Shown here piece by piece: positions 15,826 to 25,483 of a DNA stretch of 49,850 nucleotides. Under the pieces are notes generated by a model. It was given only the letters and a program-made list of their open reading frames with translations, did not search any database and was not told where the DNA came from. A program made the translations under genes and the position numbers. The DNA comes from Chloroflexota bacterium (GTDB lineage: Bacteria > Chloroflexota > Anaerolineae > Aggregatilineales > Phototrophicaceae), in assembly GCA_013388745.1 (NCBI GenBank), contig JACAER010000046.1, forward strand, positions 1 to 49,850. Reading direction: 5' to 3'. Each line of letters begins with the position of its first letter. Position 1 is the stretch's first letter.

Positions 15826-18732
15826 ATGACTCAAGACAAGATCATTGTGCGCGGCGCTCGCGAGCACAACCTGAAAAATATTGACGTCGAGATCCCTCGC
15901 AACAAGCTGGTGGTGATTACCGGACTGTCGGGTTCGGGCAAGTCGTCGCTGGCCTTCGATACCATCTTTGCCGAAGGGCAGCGCCGCTACGTCGAAAGCC
16001 TGAGCGCTTATGCGCGCCAGTTTTTGGGGCAAATGGAAAAGCCGGATGTCGATCAGATCGAAGGCCTCAGCCCGGCCGTCTCGATCGACCAGAAGGGCGT
16101 CAGCCACAACCCACGCTCGACCGTCGGTACAGTGACCGAAATTTACGACTACCTGCGCCTGCTCTACGCGCGCATTGGTGTCCCGCATTGTCCCGTCTGC
16201 GGTTCAGAAGTCGTCGCCCAGAGCGCGCAGCAGATCGTGGACGCGGTGCAAGCCCTGCCCGACGGCACACGCATTCAGGTGTTGGGGCCAGTGGTCAAAA
16301 ACAAAAAAGGTACCCACGAAAAAATTATCGACGACCTCAAAAAAGCCGGCTTCGTGCGCGCGCGCGTCGATGGCGAAGCGCGTGAGCTGGAAGACGACAT
16401 CAAATTAGACCGCTATGTTATCCACAACATCGAAGTCGTCGTCGATCGCCTCATCATCCGCCACTACGCCGACCAACAATCCGAAGAAGCGCGCAGCGCC
16501 GAAACGCGCCTGACCGATGCCATTGAGACCGCGCTGGAACTGGGCGAAGGCGTAATTATCATCAACAACTTGAGTGCTGCGCCGCCCCAGGACATTCTAT
16601 ACAGCGAACTGCTGGCCTGCGTCAACGGGCACGGCAGCCTGCCAGAGATCGAGCCAAGCACCTTCAGCTTCAACACGCCCCGCGGCGCTTGCCCGGATTG
16701 TCAGGGTTTGGGCTTCCGGCTGGAGATCGACCCCGATCTGATTGTGCCGAACGCTGATTTAAGCATCCGCCAGGGTGCCATCACGGCTAACGGCTGGAAC
16801 TTCGAAGAAGACGATACATGGGCGTCGAACATCATGCGCGCGCTGGCGAAAAACTACGACATCCCGCTGGATGTCCCCTGGCGCCGCCTGAAAGAAGAAC
16901 ACCGCCGCCTGATTCTCTACGGATTGGGCGATCACAAAGTGCGCGTGACCTACATCAACCGTGACGGCGACGAACGCGGCTATAACGCCAGTTTCGAAGG
17001 CATCATCAACAACATCGCCCGCCGCTACCGCGAAACCCAGTCCGAAGGGATGCGCGAGGTGTTCGAGCAGTACATGTCGCGCGTGGCCTGCGCCACCTGT
17101 CACGGCGAGCGCCTGCGCCCCGAAGCCCTGGCCGTGACCGTCGCCGACAAGCGCATCCCCGATGTCACCGTGATGCCCGTGAACCACTTGCTCGCCTGGG
17201 TCGAAACGCTGCACGGCAGCAGCCAACAGGTCGGCCAGCTCAACGAGCGTGAACAGCAGATCGCCCACCAGATTTTGCGCGAGATCGAAGCGCGCCTGCG
17301 CTTCCTGAACGATGTCGGCCTGGGCTATTTGAACCTGGCGCGCGCAGCGGCCACCCTTTCCGGCGGCGAAGCGCAGCGCATCCGGCTGGCGACACAGATC
17401 GGCAGCCGCCTCACCGGCGTATTATATGTGCTGGATGAGCCCTCCATCGGCTTGCACCAGCGCGACAACGCACGCCTCATTCACACGCTCACCGGGCTGC
17501 GCGATCTGGGCAACACCGTGCTGGTCGTCGAACATGACGAAGACACCATGCGCTCGGCAGATTGGTTGATCGATCTCGGACCGGGCGCGGGCGAAAACGG
17601 CGGGCGTGTAATGGCCGCAGGCACGCCCCAGGAAGTGATGCAGGTCGAAGACAGCCTCACAGGCGCCTATCTTTCCGGGCGCTTCAGTATCCCCCTGCCC
17701 GCGGCGCGGCGCAGCGGCAGCGGCCAGTATCTCACGATCCGCGGCGCGCGCGAAAACAACCTCAAAAAGCTCGATGTGCGCATCCCCTTGGGCAAGATGG
17801 TGTGCATCACCGGCGTCAGCGGCAGCGGCAAAAGCACGCTGGTCGTCGATGTGCTTTACCGGCGGCTGGCCATGCTCATTAACGGCAGCCGCGAACGCGC
17901 CGGCGCCCACGATACCATCGAAGGCGTCGAACAGATCGACAAAATCATCAACATCGACCAGAGTCCCATCGGGCGCACGCCGCGCAGCAACCCCGGCACC
18001 TATACCAAGATGTTCGACGACATCCGCAAGCTCTTCGCCGACCTGCCCGAAAGCAAGATTCGCGGCTATGGGCAGGGGCGCTTCTCCTTCAATGTCAAAG
18101 GCGGACGCTGCGAAAACTGCGAAGGACAGGGGCAGCTTTTGATCGAAATGCAGTTCCTGGCCGATCTCTATGTGCCCTGCGACGTGTGTCATGGCAAGCG
18201 CTACAACCGCGAGACGCTGCAAATCAAGTACAAGGGCAAAAGCATCGCCGATGTGCTCGATATGACCGTCAGCGAAGGCTTAGAGTTCTTCGCCAACATT
18301 CCTTCGATTCTCAACAAGCTGCAAACCCTGGATGCCGTCGGCCTGGGCTATATTCGCATCGGCCAGCCCGCCACCACCCTCAGCGGCGGCGAAGCCCAGC
18401 GCATCAAATTGAGCCGCGAACTCTCCAAGCGCGCCACGGGCCAGACCATGTACATTTTAGACGAACCTTCCACCGGCCTGCACGCGGTGGATGTCGCGCG
18501 GCTGATTGCCGTCTTGCAGCAGTTAGTCGATAACGGCAACACCGTCGTCGTCATCGAGCACAATCTCGACATCATCAAGGTCGCCGATTGGATTGTCGAT
18601 CTGGGGCCAGAGGGCGGCGACGGCGGCGGCGAGATCATCGCCGAAGGCACCCCCGAAGATATCGTCCGGCAGCCGCACAGCTACACCGGCCAGTTCCTGC
18701 GCCCCTATCTCCAGCCCCTGCTCACCCCTTAG
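15826..18732 (+). CDS. uvrA: excinuclease ABC subunit A
   Basis: The 968-residue protein is a full-length UvrA, the damage-recognition ATPase of nucleotide excision repair that loads UvrB. The first Walker A is GLSGSGKS (residues 33-40) and the second is GVSGSGKST near residue 660. Both ABC signatures are visible ([16 protein letters not shown] and [16 protein letters not shown]), as are the zinc-binding Cys pairs [25 protein letters not shown] and CDVCHG. No uvrB or uvrC is adjacent. The Shine-Dalgarno sequence is weak. A clear terminator follows the stop. Confidence 0.98.
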   Translation: MTQDKIIVRGAREHNLKNIDVEIPRNKLVVITGLSGSGKSSLAFDTIFAEGQRRYVESLSAYARQFLGQMEKPDVDQIEGLSPAVSIDQKGVSHNPRSTVGTVTEIYDYLRLLYARIGVPHCPVCGSEVVAQSAQQIVDAVQALPDGTRIQVLGPVVKNKKGTHEKIIDDLKKAGFVRARVDGEARELEDDIKLDRYVIHNIEVVVDRLIIRHYADQQSEEARSAETRLTDAIETALELGEGVIIINNLSAAPPQDILYSELLACVNGHGSLPEIEPSTFSFNTPRGACPDCQGLGFRLEIDPDLIVPNADLSIRQGAITANGWNFEEDDTWASNIMRALAKNYDIPLDVPWRRLKEEHRRLILYGLGDHKVRVTYINRDGDERGYNASFEGIINNIARRYRETQSEGMREVFEQYMSRVACATCHGERLRPEALAVTVADKRIPDVTVMPVNHLLAWVETLHGSSQQVGQLNEREQQIAHQILREIEARLRFLNDVGLGYLNLARAAATLSGGEAQRIRLATQIGSRLTGVLYVLDEPSIGLHQRDNARLIHTLTGLRDLGNTVLVVEHDEDTMRSADWLIDLGPGAGENGGRVMAAGTPQEVMQVEDSLTGAYLSGRFSIPLPAARRSGSGQYLTIRGARENNLKKLDVRIPLGKMVCITGVSGSGKSTLVVDVLYRRLAMLINGSRERAGAHDTIEGVEQIDKIINIDQSPIGRTPRSNPGTYTKMFDDIRKLFADLPESKIRGYGQGRFSFNVKGGRCENCEGQGQLLIEMQFLADLYVPCDVCHGKRYNRETLQIKYKGKSIADVLDMTVSEGLEFFANIPSILNKLQTLDAVGLGYIRIGQPATTLSGGEAQRIKLSRELSKRATGQTMYILDEPSTGLHAVDVARLIAVLQQLVDNGNTVVVIEHNLDIIKVADWIVDLGPEGGDGGGEIIAEGTPEDIVRQPHSYTGQFLRPYLQPLLTP

Positions 18733-18766
18733 CCTTTCCCCGTTTCCAGCGCCGCGCCCCTTGTCC

Positions 18767-18799
18767 CGGAGGCGAACCCGCTGTTCGCCTCTGTTTTTT
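18767..18799 (+). terminator. Rho-independent terminator after uvrA
   Basis: GAGGCGAAC (18769-18777) and GTTCGCCTC (18783-18791) form a perfect 9-bp stem with a 5-nt loop, followed by TGTTTTTT. Confidence 0.88.
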
Positions 18800-18953
18800 A
18801 CGTTCTTTATTTTTTGGTGATTTCTGCTAAACTCCTCCTGTCGCCGCCGCTTTCTTCGGCTGATTCGCGCCTGCCTTAACGCTTCTTATAAAACTTCGTG
18901 AAAGTTGCCCAAATCAAATGACGTTTTTCATAGATTTTTTGCACAATGTCATC

Positions 18954-18981
18954 TTCTCAAAAAACAACTTTTCGCTATACT
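18954..18981 (+). promoter_or_regulatory. gdhA promoter candidate
   Basis: TATACT at 18976-18981, in the context CGCTATACT shared with the clp promoter candidate, has TTCTCA at 18954-18959 sixteen bases upstream. It lies about 72 bp before the gdhA start. Confidence 0.5.
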
Positions 18982-19052
18982 GAGATTAATGCTGAACATT
19001 GTCCTGTTAGGGATGTCCCCGGCGCTGAGACCGGTTAAGGAGAATAAAATTT

Positions 19053-20318
19053 ATGGTGGTGTCCTACACCCACGATGTGGCTAACGCTTACCAAAATGCG
19101 TTGGCGCAGTATGATCGCGCAGTAAGAAAAATGAACCTGGACGAAAATATCGCCGAATACATGCGCTGGCCGCGCCGTGAGTTCACGGTGAACTTCCCGG
19201 TTCGGCGCGATGATGGGCGTATCGAAATGTTCACGGGCTACCGCGTGCATCACAACACGGTGCTCGGCCCCTCAAAAGGCGGCATTCGTTACAGCACGGC
19301 GGTGACGCTCGATGAAGTGCGCGCGCTGGCCATGTGGATGACCTGGAAGTGCGCCTTGGTCAACCTGCCCTATGGCGGCGCTAAGGGCGGCGTGATTGTC
19401 GAACCCAAAGGCATGAGCCAGGCTGAACTCGAACGCCTGACGCGGCGCTACACCAGCGAACTCATTCCGCTGATTAGCCCACAGATGGACATCCCCGCGC
19501 CAGACATGGGCACGGGCCCGCAGACCATGGCCTGGATCATGGATACCTACAGCATGACCGTCGGCTATTCCGTGCCGGCGATCGTCACCGGCAAGCCGAT
19601 CAACATCGGCGGCAGCTTGGGCCGCAACGAGGCCACTGGACGCGGCGTCATCATCTGCATGATCGAAGCCCTCAAGCGGCAGGGCCTGGCCAACAAACCC
19701 ATGAAGATCGCCATTCAGGGCTTCGGCAACGTCGGCTCCAACGCCGCGCTCTATGCCTATGAACTGGGCTTCACCGTGATCGCCGTCAGCGATGTCAACG
19801 GCGGCATTTACAACGAAAACGGCCTCGATATTCCCGCAGTGCTCCAGCACTACAAAACCAACCGCAAGCTGGAAAACTTCCCCGGCGCCGACAATATCAG
19901 CAACGAAGAACTGCTCGTGCTGCCGTGCGATGTGCTCCTGCCCTCGGCAATGGAAAACCAGATCACCGAACGCAACGCCGGCCAGGTCAAGGCCAAGATG
20001 ATCGTCGAAGGCGCCAACGGCCCGACCACCACCGAAGCCGACGACATCCTCAACGAACGCGGCGTGCTGATTATCCCCGACATCCTGGCCAACGCCGGCG
20101 GTGTGATCGTCTCCTACTTCGAGTGGGTGCAGGACATCCAATCGTTCTTCTGGGATGTGGAAGAAGTCTACCGCCAGTTGCAGCGCATCCTGGTCAAGGC
20201 TTACGACAACACCGCAGCGATGGCCGAAAAGCACAAGGTCGATATGCGCACAGCAGCCCAGATGACGGCGATCCAGCGCGTGGCCGACGCGCTCAACACG
20301 CGCGGCTTTTATCCGTAA
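19053..20318 (+). CDS. gdhA: glutamate dehydrogenase
   Basis: The 421-residue protein belongs to the hexameric Glu/Leu/Phe dehydrogenases, which interconvert glutamate and 2-oxoglutarate plus ammonia. Substrate-site segments GPSKGGIRY and LPYGGAKGG contain the conserved lysines. The dinucleotide domain opens with IQGFGNVGSNAA and is followed by AVSDVNGGIYN. An acidic residue (Asp) after the second strand suggests NAD use, but this is not decisive. ANAGGVIVSYFEWVQ is a typical late motif. Length and start match the family; GGAG precedes the ATG by about ten bases. It is a single-gene transcript, with a promoter at 18954-18981 and a strong terminator at 20344. Confidence 0.96.
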   Translation: MVVSYTHDVANAYQNALAQYDRAVRKMNLDENIAEYMRWPRREFTVNFPVRRDDGRIEMFTGYRVHHNTVLGPSKGGIRYSTAVTLDEVRALAMWMTWKCALVNLPYGGAKGGVIVEPKGMSQAELERLTRRYTSELIPLISPQMDIPAPDMGTGPQTMAWIMDTYSMTVGYSVPAIVTGKPINIGGSLGRNEATGRGVIICMIEALKRQGLANKPMKIAIQGFGNVGSNAALYAYELGFTVIAVSDVNGGIYNENGLDIPAVLQHYKTNRKLENFPGADNISNEELLVLPCDVLLPSAMENQITERNAGQVKAKMIVEGANGPTTTEADDILNERGVLIIPDILANAGGVIVSYFEWVQDIQSFFWDVEEVYRQLQRILVKAYDNTAAMAEKHKVDMRTAAQMTAIQRVADALNTRGFYP

Positions 20319-20343
20319 ATCGTAAATTGTGCAAAAACCTGCC

Positions 20344-20371
20344 AGGGGACTCGCCACGAGTCCCCTTTTTG
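20344..20371 (+). terminator. Rho-independent terminator after gdhA
   Basis: AGGGGACTCG (20344-20353) pairs perfectly with CGAGTCCCCT (20357-20366) over a 3-nt loop and is followed by TTTTT. The stem resembles the window's GGGG-CGA palindromes. Confidence 0.9.
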
Positions 20372-20414
20372 TCTCCAGATCAACCGCCTGCTGCGCTTGC
20401 GCTCACCTTGGGGG

Positions 20415-22550
20415 CTAATACGCCTCCACCTGCATCAGACATGTCCCCGCTTTCGCCGCAATCGTCAGCGCTTCGCCCGCCGTCCACAACTGGCCGCTGA
20501 ACAGGTCTGTCCACGCGCCGCCGCTGCCTTCGAAGCCCACTTTGAGCGTCACCGGCTGCGCGCCGTTGTTGGTGATAATGAGCGCACTGCGGGCGGCGTG
20601 GTGCAGCAGACGCGCCTCGACCGTCAGCGCGATATCCTGCCCATCCAGCGGCTCCAGCACCACTTCGCGCCCTACGCCGTCCAGCATCCGGGCGAACAAG
20701 GCGCGCTGCTCCCACGTCGGCTTGAGCGCGTGCGCCATATCGACATGCGTCGCGATGTAATAGGCCCGCCCCTGCCCATAGCGATATTCCACCACTGCCG
20801 GCGTGCCATCATGCTCGAACGTGCCCAACACGCGCGTGTCGGAAGCCAGCTTAAGCAGCTGCTGATGCCAGTACCCCTGTACGTGATGGCCGTTATCCAG
20901 CAAAATGCTCAGGTTTTCTGGCGCCGCTTTGCTGATGCTGCTTTCCAGCACGCCAAACACTTCCGATAACCCCGCGCCCGGACGATCGGCATGACTCCAA
21001 CCGCGATGATCCAGCATGGCGCACTTGGCGAAGCCGATGAGCGTGCCGCCTTTGCGCACAAATTCTTTGAGCGCGGCGCCGGTTTCGTCGTTGACCAACA
21101 TCAAAAACGGCAGCAGCAGCACATCGTAGCGATGCGCGCCACGCATCACTTCTTCAGGTGTCGTGAAATCGACGCGGTAGCCCTGCGACCAGAGCGCACT
21201 GTAACACCCGCGCAGCGCCAGGCGCAGGTGCGGCACGGCCGCCATGCCGTGCAGCGCCGTGTGGTTCACCAGATCGTAGACTATCGCGACGCGCGCCGGC
21301 GTGGGCTGCGCCTGGCGGAAAAACTCGTCGTGTTCTTTAACCAGCGCGTTGATTTTGGCGGCCATCTCGTAGCGCGGCGTCGGCTCGCCGTGAAAATCGA
21401 CCAGCGCCCCCCAGTGAATCGGGATACACGGCCATTCACGATACCCCTGATAGAGAATCTGCCGTGCGCCGCGCGCCAGCCCTTGCAGGTTATAGCGCAA
21501 AATATCCTCAGCGCTGGTGTTGTGGTCTGGCCCCAGCACCCAACCGTCTACCGGGCCGCTTTCGATCTCCGGCAGCCAGAATTCGCGCTGGTTGCGCTGC
21601 GCGTTGCAGCGCCCAAAATCCAAAAACATAGCGATATATTCCGGCTCGGCGTTCAGGCGGCCTTCGATGCCGGGATACAGATCATAGCCGATGGCGTCTA
21701 CCGCCCGCGCCAGCCGGTCGCCGTCCATCGCCATCATGATTTCGCGTCCGCTGAAGGCGAAAATATTGGTCATCGTCGGCTGCTGCGGGAAGCGCGCCTT
21801 GATCTGCGCGTGCTGCATAGCGATCCATTCCGCCAGCATGTCGTACTGGAATTCGCGCCAGTCCAGCCACATGGTCACGCCGCCCCATTCGCTCGGCATA
21901 CTGCGCGGCGGGTCAATCTGATACCAATCGCTGTACTGATGATGGGTCGGATCCCAGCGCCAGGCAACGTTGATGGCTGCGATATCCTGATATTTGGCCT
22001 TCAGCCAGGCGCGAAAACGGCGCACCGAATGCGGCCCGTAATCGTAGTGATCGACGTTGGCGCTGCCTTCGCGCTTCATCAGCGGGAAACCCGGCTCGTT
22101 GTAGATCTGCCAGCCCAGCAGAGCCGGATGCTGGCCGTAGCGTTCCAGCAGCAGGCCGAGATAGCGCTGCACCTCGAAGCGGTAGCCCGGATGCGCTTTG
22201 CTGGCCCAGCCCCACACCGTCGCAGTGGGATAGGGCACGCCGTCGCGCGAGATAATCTGGATATCGGGATACAGTTCTTTGATCCAGATCGGCGGGTTGC
22301 ACGATCCCGTGCCGAGCAGAATTTTCAGCCCGTACTCCTGCGCCAGCTCAAAAATGCGATCCAGCCACGACCAATCCGGCGCGCCGCGCACTTTTTCGAT
22401 CTTGTCCCAACTCGCCAGCAGTTCGGCGGTGCGGATGGTGTTCAACCCTGCCGCCGCCATCCGCTGCACATCGCGTTCCCAATCCGGCGGGTCGTGATGC
22501 GGCGGGTAATACGACGAACCCATCGAGACAAAGGGGAGTAGAGAGGTCAT
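20415..22550 (-). CDS. glycoside hydrolase family 42 beta-galactosidase
   Basis: The 711-residue protein has the three-domain GH42 layout: a TIM barrel beginning GSSYYPPHHDPPDWERDV, a trimerisation domain (AIVYDLVNHTALHG onward) and a short C-terminal beta domain. The acid/base Glu152 lies in GWQIYNEPG, and the nucleophile is probably Glu328 in FWLPEIESGPVDGW, the usual sequence order for the family. There is no signal peptide, so it acts on imported oligosaccharides, probably beta-galactosides or alpha-L-arabinopyranosides. No transporter or regulator is adjacent. It converges on gdhA and stands apart from the sugar-related cluster further right. Confidence 0.93.
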   Translation of the reverse strand: MTSLLPFVSMGSSYYPPHHDPPDWERDVQRMAAAGLNTIRTAELLASWDKIEKVRGAPDWSWLDRIFELAQEYGLKILLGTGSCNPPIWIKELYPDIQIISRDGVPYPTATVWGWASKAHPGYRFEVQRYLGLLLERYGQHPALLGWQIYNEPGFPLMKREGSANVDHYDYGPHSVRRFRAWLKAKYQDIAAINVAWRWDPTHHQYSDWYQIDPPRSMPSEWGGVTMWLDWREFQYDMLAEWIAMQHAQIKARFPQQPTMTNIFAFSGREIMMAMDGDRLARAVDAIGYDLYPGIEGRLNAEPEYIAMFLDFGRCNAQRNQREFWLPEIESGPVDGWVLGPDHNTSAEDILRYNLQGLARGARQILYQGYREWPCIPIHWGALVDFHGEPTPRYEMAAKINALVKEHDEFFRQAQPTPARVAIVYDLVNHTALHGMAAVPHLRLALRGCYSALWSQGYRVDFTTPEEVMRGAHRYDVLLLPFLMLVNDETGAALKEFVRKGGTLIGFAKCAMLDHRGWSHADRPGAGLSEVFGVLESSISKAAPENLSILLDNGHHVQGYWHQQLLKLASDTRVLGTFEHDGTPAVVEYRYGQGRAYYIATHVDMAHALKPTWEQRALFARMLDGVGREVVLEPLDGQDIALTVEARLLHHAARSALIITNNGAQPVTLKVGFEGSGGAWTDLFSGQLWTAGEALTIAAKAGTCLMQVEAY

Positions 22551-22607
22551 TAAGCATCGTCCTTCGGTTAGCTGGATTTTAGCGGAAAGCCTCAGACATT
22601 AACGCAG

Positions 22608-22979
22608 TCAGGTTGTGCGCCAGTTTTCGCGCTTAACGGGTAGAACGTCAAAATCATCATCAGCAGTGCCAACAATCCCACTGAGACGCTGCGCCACCGC
22701 CGCAATCAACAAATCGACGTCGGCAAGTTGTTTGCCGGCAGTCGCCGCGCTCGCCCACAAACGGGCTGCCTGCTGCCAATCGGCGTCTGTCAGCGCCACG
22801 CGGTCTAGTAACGGCATCAGCACGGTCTGGAAATGCTGCAATTTGCTGGTGGCATTGGTTGTAATTAGCCCTCGCACCACTTCATAGTATACCGGCTGGC
22901 AGCGATAGACCTGATGTCCTGCGCTAACCACCGTTGTCAGACGCTGTATCACAGGTTGACGGGCGTTAATGTCAGCCAT
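22608..22979 (-). pseudogene. PIN-domain (VapC-like) toxin, N-terminus missing
   Basis: The 123-residue frame matches the body of a VapC ribonuclease: PVYYEVVRGL with Glu33, KQLADVDLLIAAVAQ with Asp87/Asp89, and GTADDDFDVLP with further acidic residues. A PIN toxin normally begins with a strand ending in an Asp-Thr-Asn motif about ten residues before QPVIQRL. Here the protein starts MADINARQPVIQRL, and the codon just before its ATG is a TGA stop. Asp3 might mimic the first catalytic Asp, but the first strand is lacking. It overlaps a 38-codon antitoxin-like frame by 31 nt. A deletion at the junction is the simplest explanation; activity is doubtful. Confidence 0.6.
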
Positions 22980-23065
22980 TCACGTTGATCAATGTAAGCG
23001 CGCAGTTCCCGCAATTCCTCTGGCGAGAGTTCATCCACTGCCTTGATAAGATCCTGAAATATCAC
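22949..23065 (-). CDS. 38-residue antitoxin-like ORF (probably truncated)
   Basis: This small frame starts at GTG 23065 after a strong GGGGAGG site five bases upstream. It reads MIFQDLIKAVDELSPEEL, RELRAYIDQRE and a short tail ending PVNL. The first 28 residues resemble the N-termini of small antitoxins partnered with VapC. Full antitoxins are usually 60-90 residues, so the C-terminal toxin-binding part is probably lost. It overlaps the PIN frame. Confidence 0.55.
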   Translation of the reverse strand: MIFQDLIKAVDELSPEELRELRAYIDQREWLTLTPVNL

Positions 23066-23108
23066 GGCTGCCTCCCCGAAACTTTATGGCTATTGTACAC
23101 CGGAGTGA

Positions 23109-24311
23109 CTACGCCACCACCTCCGCAGCCCGCAGCGCCGCGATTTTTGCCGCGTCATAACCGATCTCGCGCAGCACTTCGTCGGTGTGTTCGCCGAGGC
23201 GCGGCGGATGACGGCGGTAAACCAGCGGCGTCTCCGCCAGATGCACGGGCGTCGCAATCGACTTAATCAGTCCCAGCGCCGGATGCTGCAATTCGACAAT
23301 CATACCGCGTTCCAGCAGGTGCGGGTCGCTCAACGACTGCGCGACCGTATTGATGCGCCCCACAGGCACGCCCACGCCGCGTAATTCGGCCAGCCAGAAA
23401 TCCGTAGGTCGCTGCCCGATAATCTCGCGCACAATCGGCAGCAGCGCCTCGTAATGCGCGACGCGGCTGGCGTTGCTGGCGAAACGCGCGTCATTGGCCA
23501 GATCCGGGCGCTCGACATAACGGCAGAACGCCTGCCAGACATTATCTGAACCGACGCCCAGAATGAACCAGTCGCCCTCCGCGCCCTGCACCGCTTCGTA
23601 AGGCACAACCTGCGGGTGCCGGTTGCCGCGCCGCGGCGGCTCCTGCGCGGTGGCGAAGTATTCGCCCGCGTAATTATCCAGCCACGTAATCTGCCCTTCT
23701 TGCAGCGATTGGTCGATGAACTGGCCGCGCCCGCTGCGCTGGCGCGCGTGCAGCGCCGCCAGAATGCCAATCAGCGTGAACAGCCCGCACGTCAGATCGG
23801 CCATCGGCGTCGGGAAACGCATCGGCGCCCCAGCCACTTCGCCCGTCAGCGCCATAGTGCCCGATTCAGCCTGCGCCACCAGATCATAGCCCGGCTGCCC
23901 GGCGCGCGGCCCTGTGCGCCCATAGCCGCTGATCGAAGCGTAGATCAGACGCCGGTTGAGCGCACCCAGCGTTTCATAGTCCAACCGATACTTGCGCACG
24001 CTCTCGCTGGTAGGCAGATTCGTCATAAAAACATCAGCGGCGCCTACCAGTTGGTGAATGATATCCTGCCCTTCTGCCGCCGCGATGTTCAGCGCAATCC
24101 CGCGTTTGTTGCGGTTGGCCGCCAGATAGTAACAGCTCTGGTCGCCGATATAGGGCGGCGCCCACTGCCGCGATTGGTCGCCGCTCCCCGGTTTTTCGAT
24201 CTTGATAACATCCGCCCCCAGATCACCCAGCATCATGGCGCAGTATGGCCCGGCCAACGCCTGCGTCTGGTCGATTACGCGAATGCCTGCTAATGGCGCT
24301 TCCTTCATCAT
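23109..24311 (-). CDS. class III CoA-transferase (CaiB/BaiF family)
   Basis: The 400-residue protein fits family III CoA-transferases, which move CoA between carboxylic acids through an aspartyl-CoA thioester. The expected catalytic Asp is Asp143 in GQPGYDLVAQAESG. Other family hallmarks are LAGPYCAMMLGDLGADVIKI near the N-terminus, NRNKRGIALN and RRGNRHPQVVPYEA. It starts at ATG 24311, overlapping the stop of the upstream transporter gene in an ATGATG arrangement, with GAGGGGAA as ribosome-binding site. It is the last gene of the twelve-gene minus-strand cluster, so it may activate an acid produced by that pathway. The acid is unknown. Confidence 0.92.
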   Translation of the reverse strand: MMKEAPLAGIRVIDQTQALAGPYCAMMLGDLGADVIKIEKPGSGDQSRQWAPPYIGDQSCYYLAANRNKRGIALNIAAAEGQDIIHQLVGAADVFMTNLPTSESVRKYRLDYETLGALNRRLIYASISGYGRTGPRAGQPGYDLVAQAESGTMALTGEVAGAPMRFPTPMADLTCGLFTLIGILAALHARQRSGRGQFIDQSLQEGQITWLDNYAGEYFATAQEPPRRGNRHPQVVPYEAVQGAEGDWFILGVGSDNVWQAFCRYVERPDLANDARFASNASRVAHYEALLPIVREIIGQRPTDFWLAELRGVGVPVGRINTVAQSLSDPHLLERGMIVELQHPALGLIKSIATPVHLAETPLVYRRHPPRLGEHTDEVLREIGYDAAKIAALRAAEVVA

Positions 24312-25483
24312 CTTCCCCTCATCAACAGCGAAAGTCCCCAGGCGACCAGCGCGCACAGCGCCCACAGCCCAAACACGCCGCCCCAGCCTACCCCCTCGAT
24401 CAACGCGCCCACCAGCACGCCAGCCAGCGCGCCGCCTACAGAATGTACCGCGTTGATCGTGCCTGCTGCCGAAGAGGCGCGGCCTTCAGAAGCCACCAGC
24501 AGCGGGATAGCCGTGGTCATCAGCGCCGATGTGCCGCCTAACTCCAGCGAAAGCAGCGCAATACACGCCACCTGCACATACCCCGTCGTCGCCACCGCCA
24601 GCAGCATAGAGGCGACAATGGCCAGCAGCAGCAGGCGCATCACGCGCAGCGGGCTGTGCAGCCGCCGCAGCAGCAGGCCGGTCAGCAGCATCCCCCCCGC
24701 GCCTATCAGCGGCATGATGCCCACAACGACGCTGATGAACACGCCAGGAAACAGACCCGTGTCGGCGAAATACGCCGGCAGCCACAGTCCAGCCCCGCTG
24801 TACACCAACCCCATCACCACCGCCCCCAGCAGCAGCGGCCAGATGCCGACGACATTGCCCCACAGACTGCGCCAGCTAAAAGGCGCTTTTGTCTGTGCCG
24901 CTTTGGGCACATCAACCCCCAGCAGCCACCACAGTGCCGCCATCAGCAGCAAAACCCCGCCCGGGACGATAAAGGCCGCCTGCCAGCCCATCGACACGAT
25001 CAGCAGCGCCGCCAGCGCCAAACTGGCCGCCGCCCCCACCTGATAACTGAGCGGAAAGGGCATGGCGATGCGCCGCTGCTGGAACGGATTAAGCCGTTCC
25101 GCCAGGATACGCAGCATCGGCCCCCAACCGCTGGCCTGCGCAAAGCCGTTGATCAGGCACAACACAATCATCGGCAGCAGCGCTGTTTGCAGCCCAAGCA
25201 ACAGGTTGGCCCCAGCGATGGTCAGCAGCCCCAATAGCACGATGCGATGCGGGCTGAAGTGGTTGCCCAATTCGCCGTTCACAATTTGCCCCGCGGCGTA
25301 GGCCCATGTCACAGCCGTGCCCAGCAGACCGACTTCTGCGCGTGATAACGCCAGCCCTTCCGCGATAGCGGTCAGCGCCGGGCTGAGATTCATGCGCCCC
25401 AGATAATAGCCGGCGTAGGTAAGCCACAAAACGGCGATCATACGCCGCTGTTCTGTTGTGAAACGAGCTTCAACGCTGCGCAA
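24308..25483 (-). CDS. MFS transporter, organophosphate:phosphate antiporter (OPA/GlpT-like) type
   Basis: The 391-residue protein has about twelve membrane helices. Near the N-terminus YAGYYLGRMNLSPALTAIAE and SRAEVGLLGTAVTWAYAAGQ, then INGFAQASGWGPMLRIL, are characteristic of the OPA family (GlpT, UhpT and relatives). OPA members exchange a phosphorylated or acidic organic solute for phosphate or move it with protons; several Chloroflexota homologues have unknown cargo. The frame starts at TTG 25483 and overlaps the ABC ATPase gene by 14 nt; an internal ATG 14 codons later is an alternative. Its stop overlaps the CoA-transferase start. It may carry a sugar-phosphate or sugar acid for the same pathway. 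Confidence 0.85.
   Translation of the reverse strand: MRSVEARFTTEQRRMIAVLWLTYAGYYLGRMNLSPALTAIAEGLALSRAEVGLLGTAVTWAYAAGQIVNGELGNHFSPHRIVLLGLLTIAGANLLLGLQTALLPMIVLCLINGFAQASGWGPMLRILAERLNPFQQRRIAMPFPLSYQVGAAASLALAALLIVSMGWQAAFIVPGGVLLLMAALWWLLGVDVPKAAQTKAPFSWRSLWGNVVGIWPLLLGAVVMGLVYSGAGLWLPAYFADTGLFPGVFISVVVGIMPLIGAGGMLLTGLLLRRLHSPLRVMRLLLLAIVASMLLAVATTGYVQVACIALLSLELGGTSALMTTAIPLLVASEGRASSAAGTINAVHSVGGALAGVLVGALIEGVGWGGVFGLWALCALVAWGLSLLMRGR

Larger units (their letters stand above)
18733..19052. other. 320-bp intergenic region uvrA-gdhA
   Basis: It contains the uvrA terminator, an AT-rich tract (18880-18970), the gdhA promoter candidate and a leader with a small stem (CCGG...CCGG near 19018-19034) just before the gdhA ribosome-binding site. 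I see no riboswitch that I can name and no gene. Confidence 0.7.

Noticed and set aside
20991..22541. 516-codon frame antisense to the GH42 gene
   Set aside because: It is a mirror of the GH42 reading, with biased composition and no domain.
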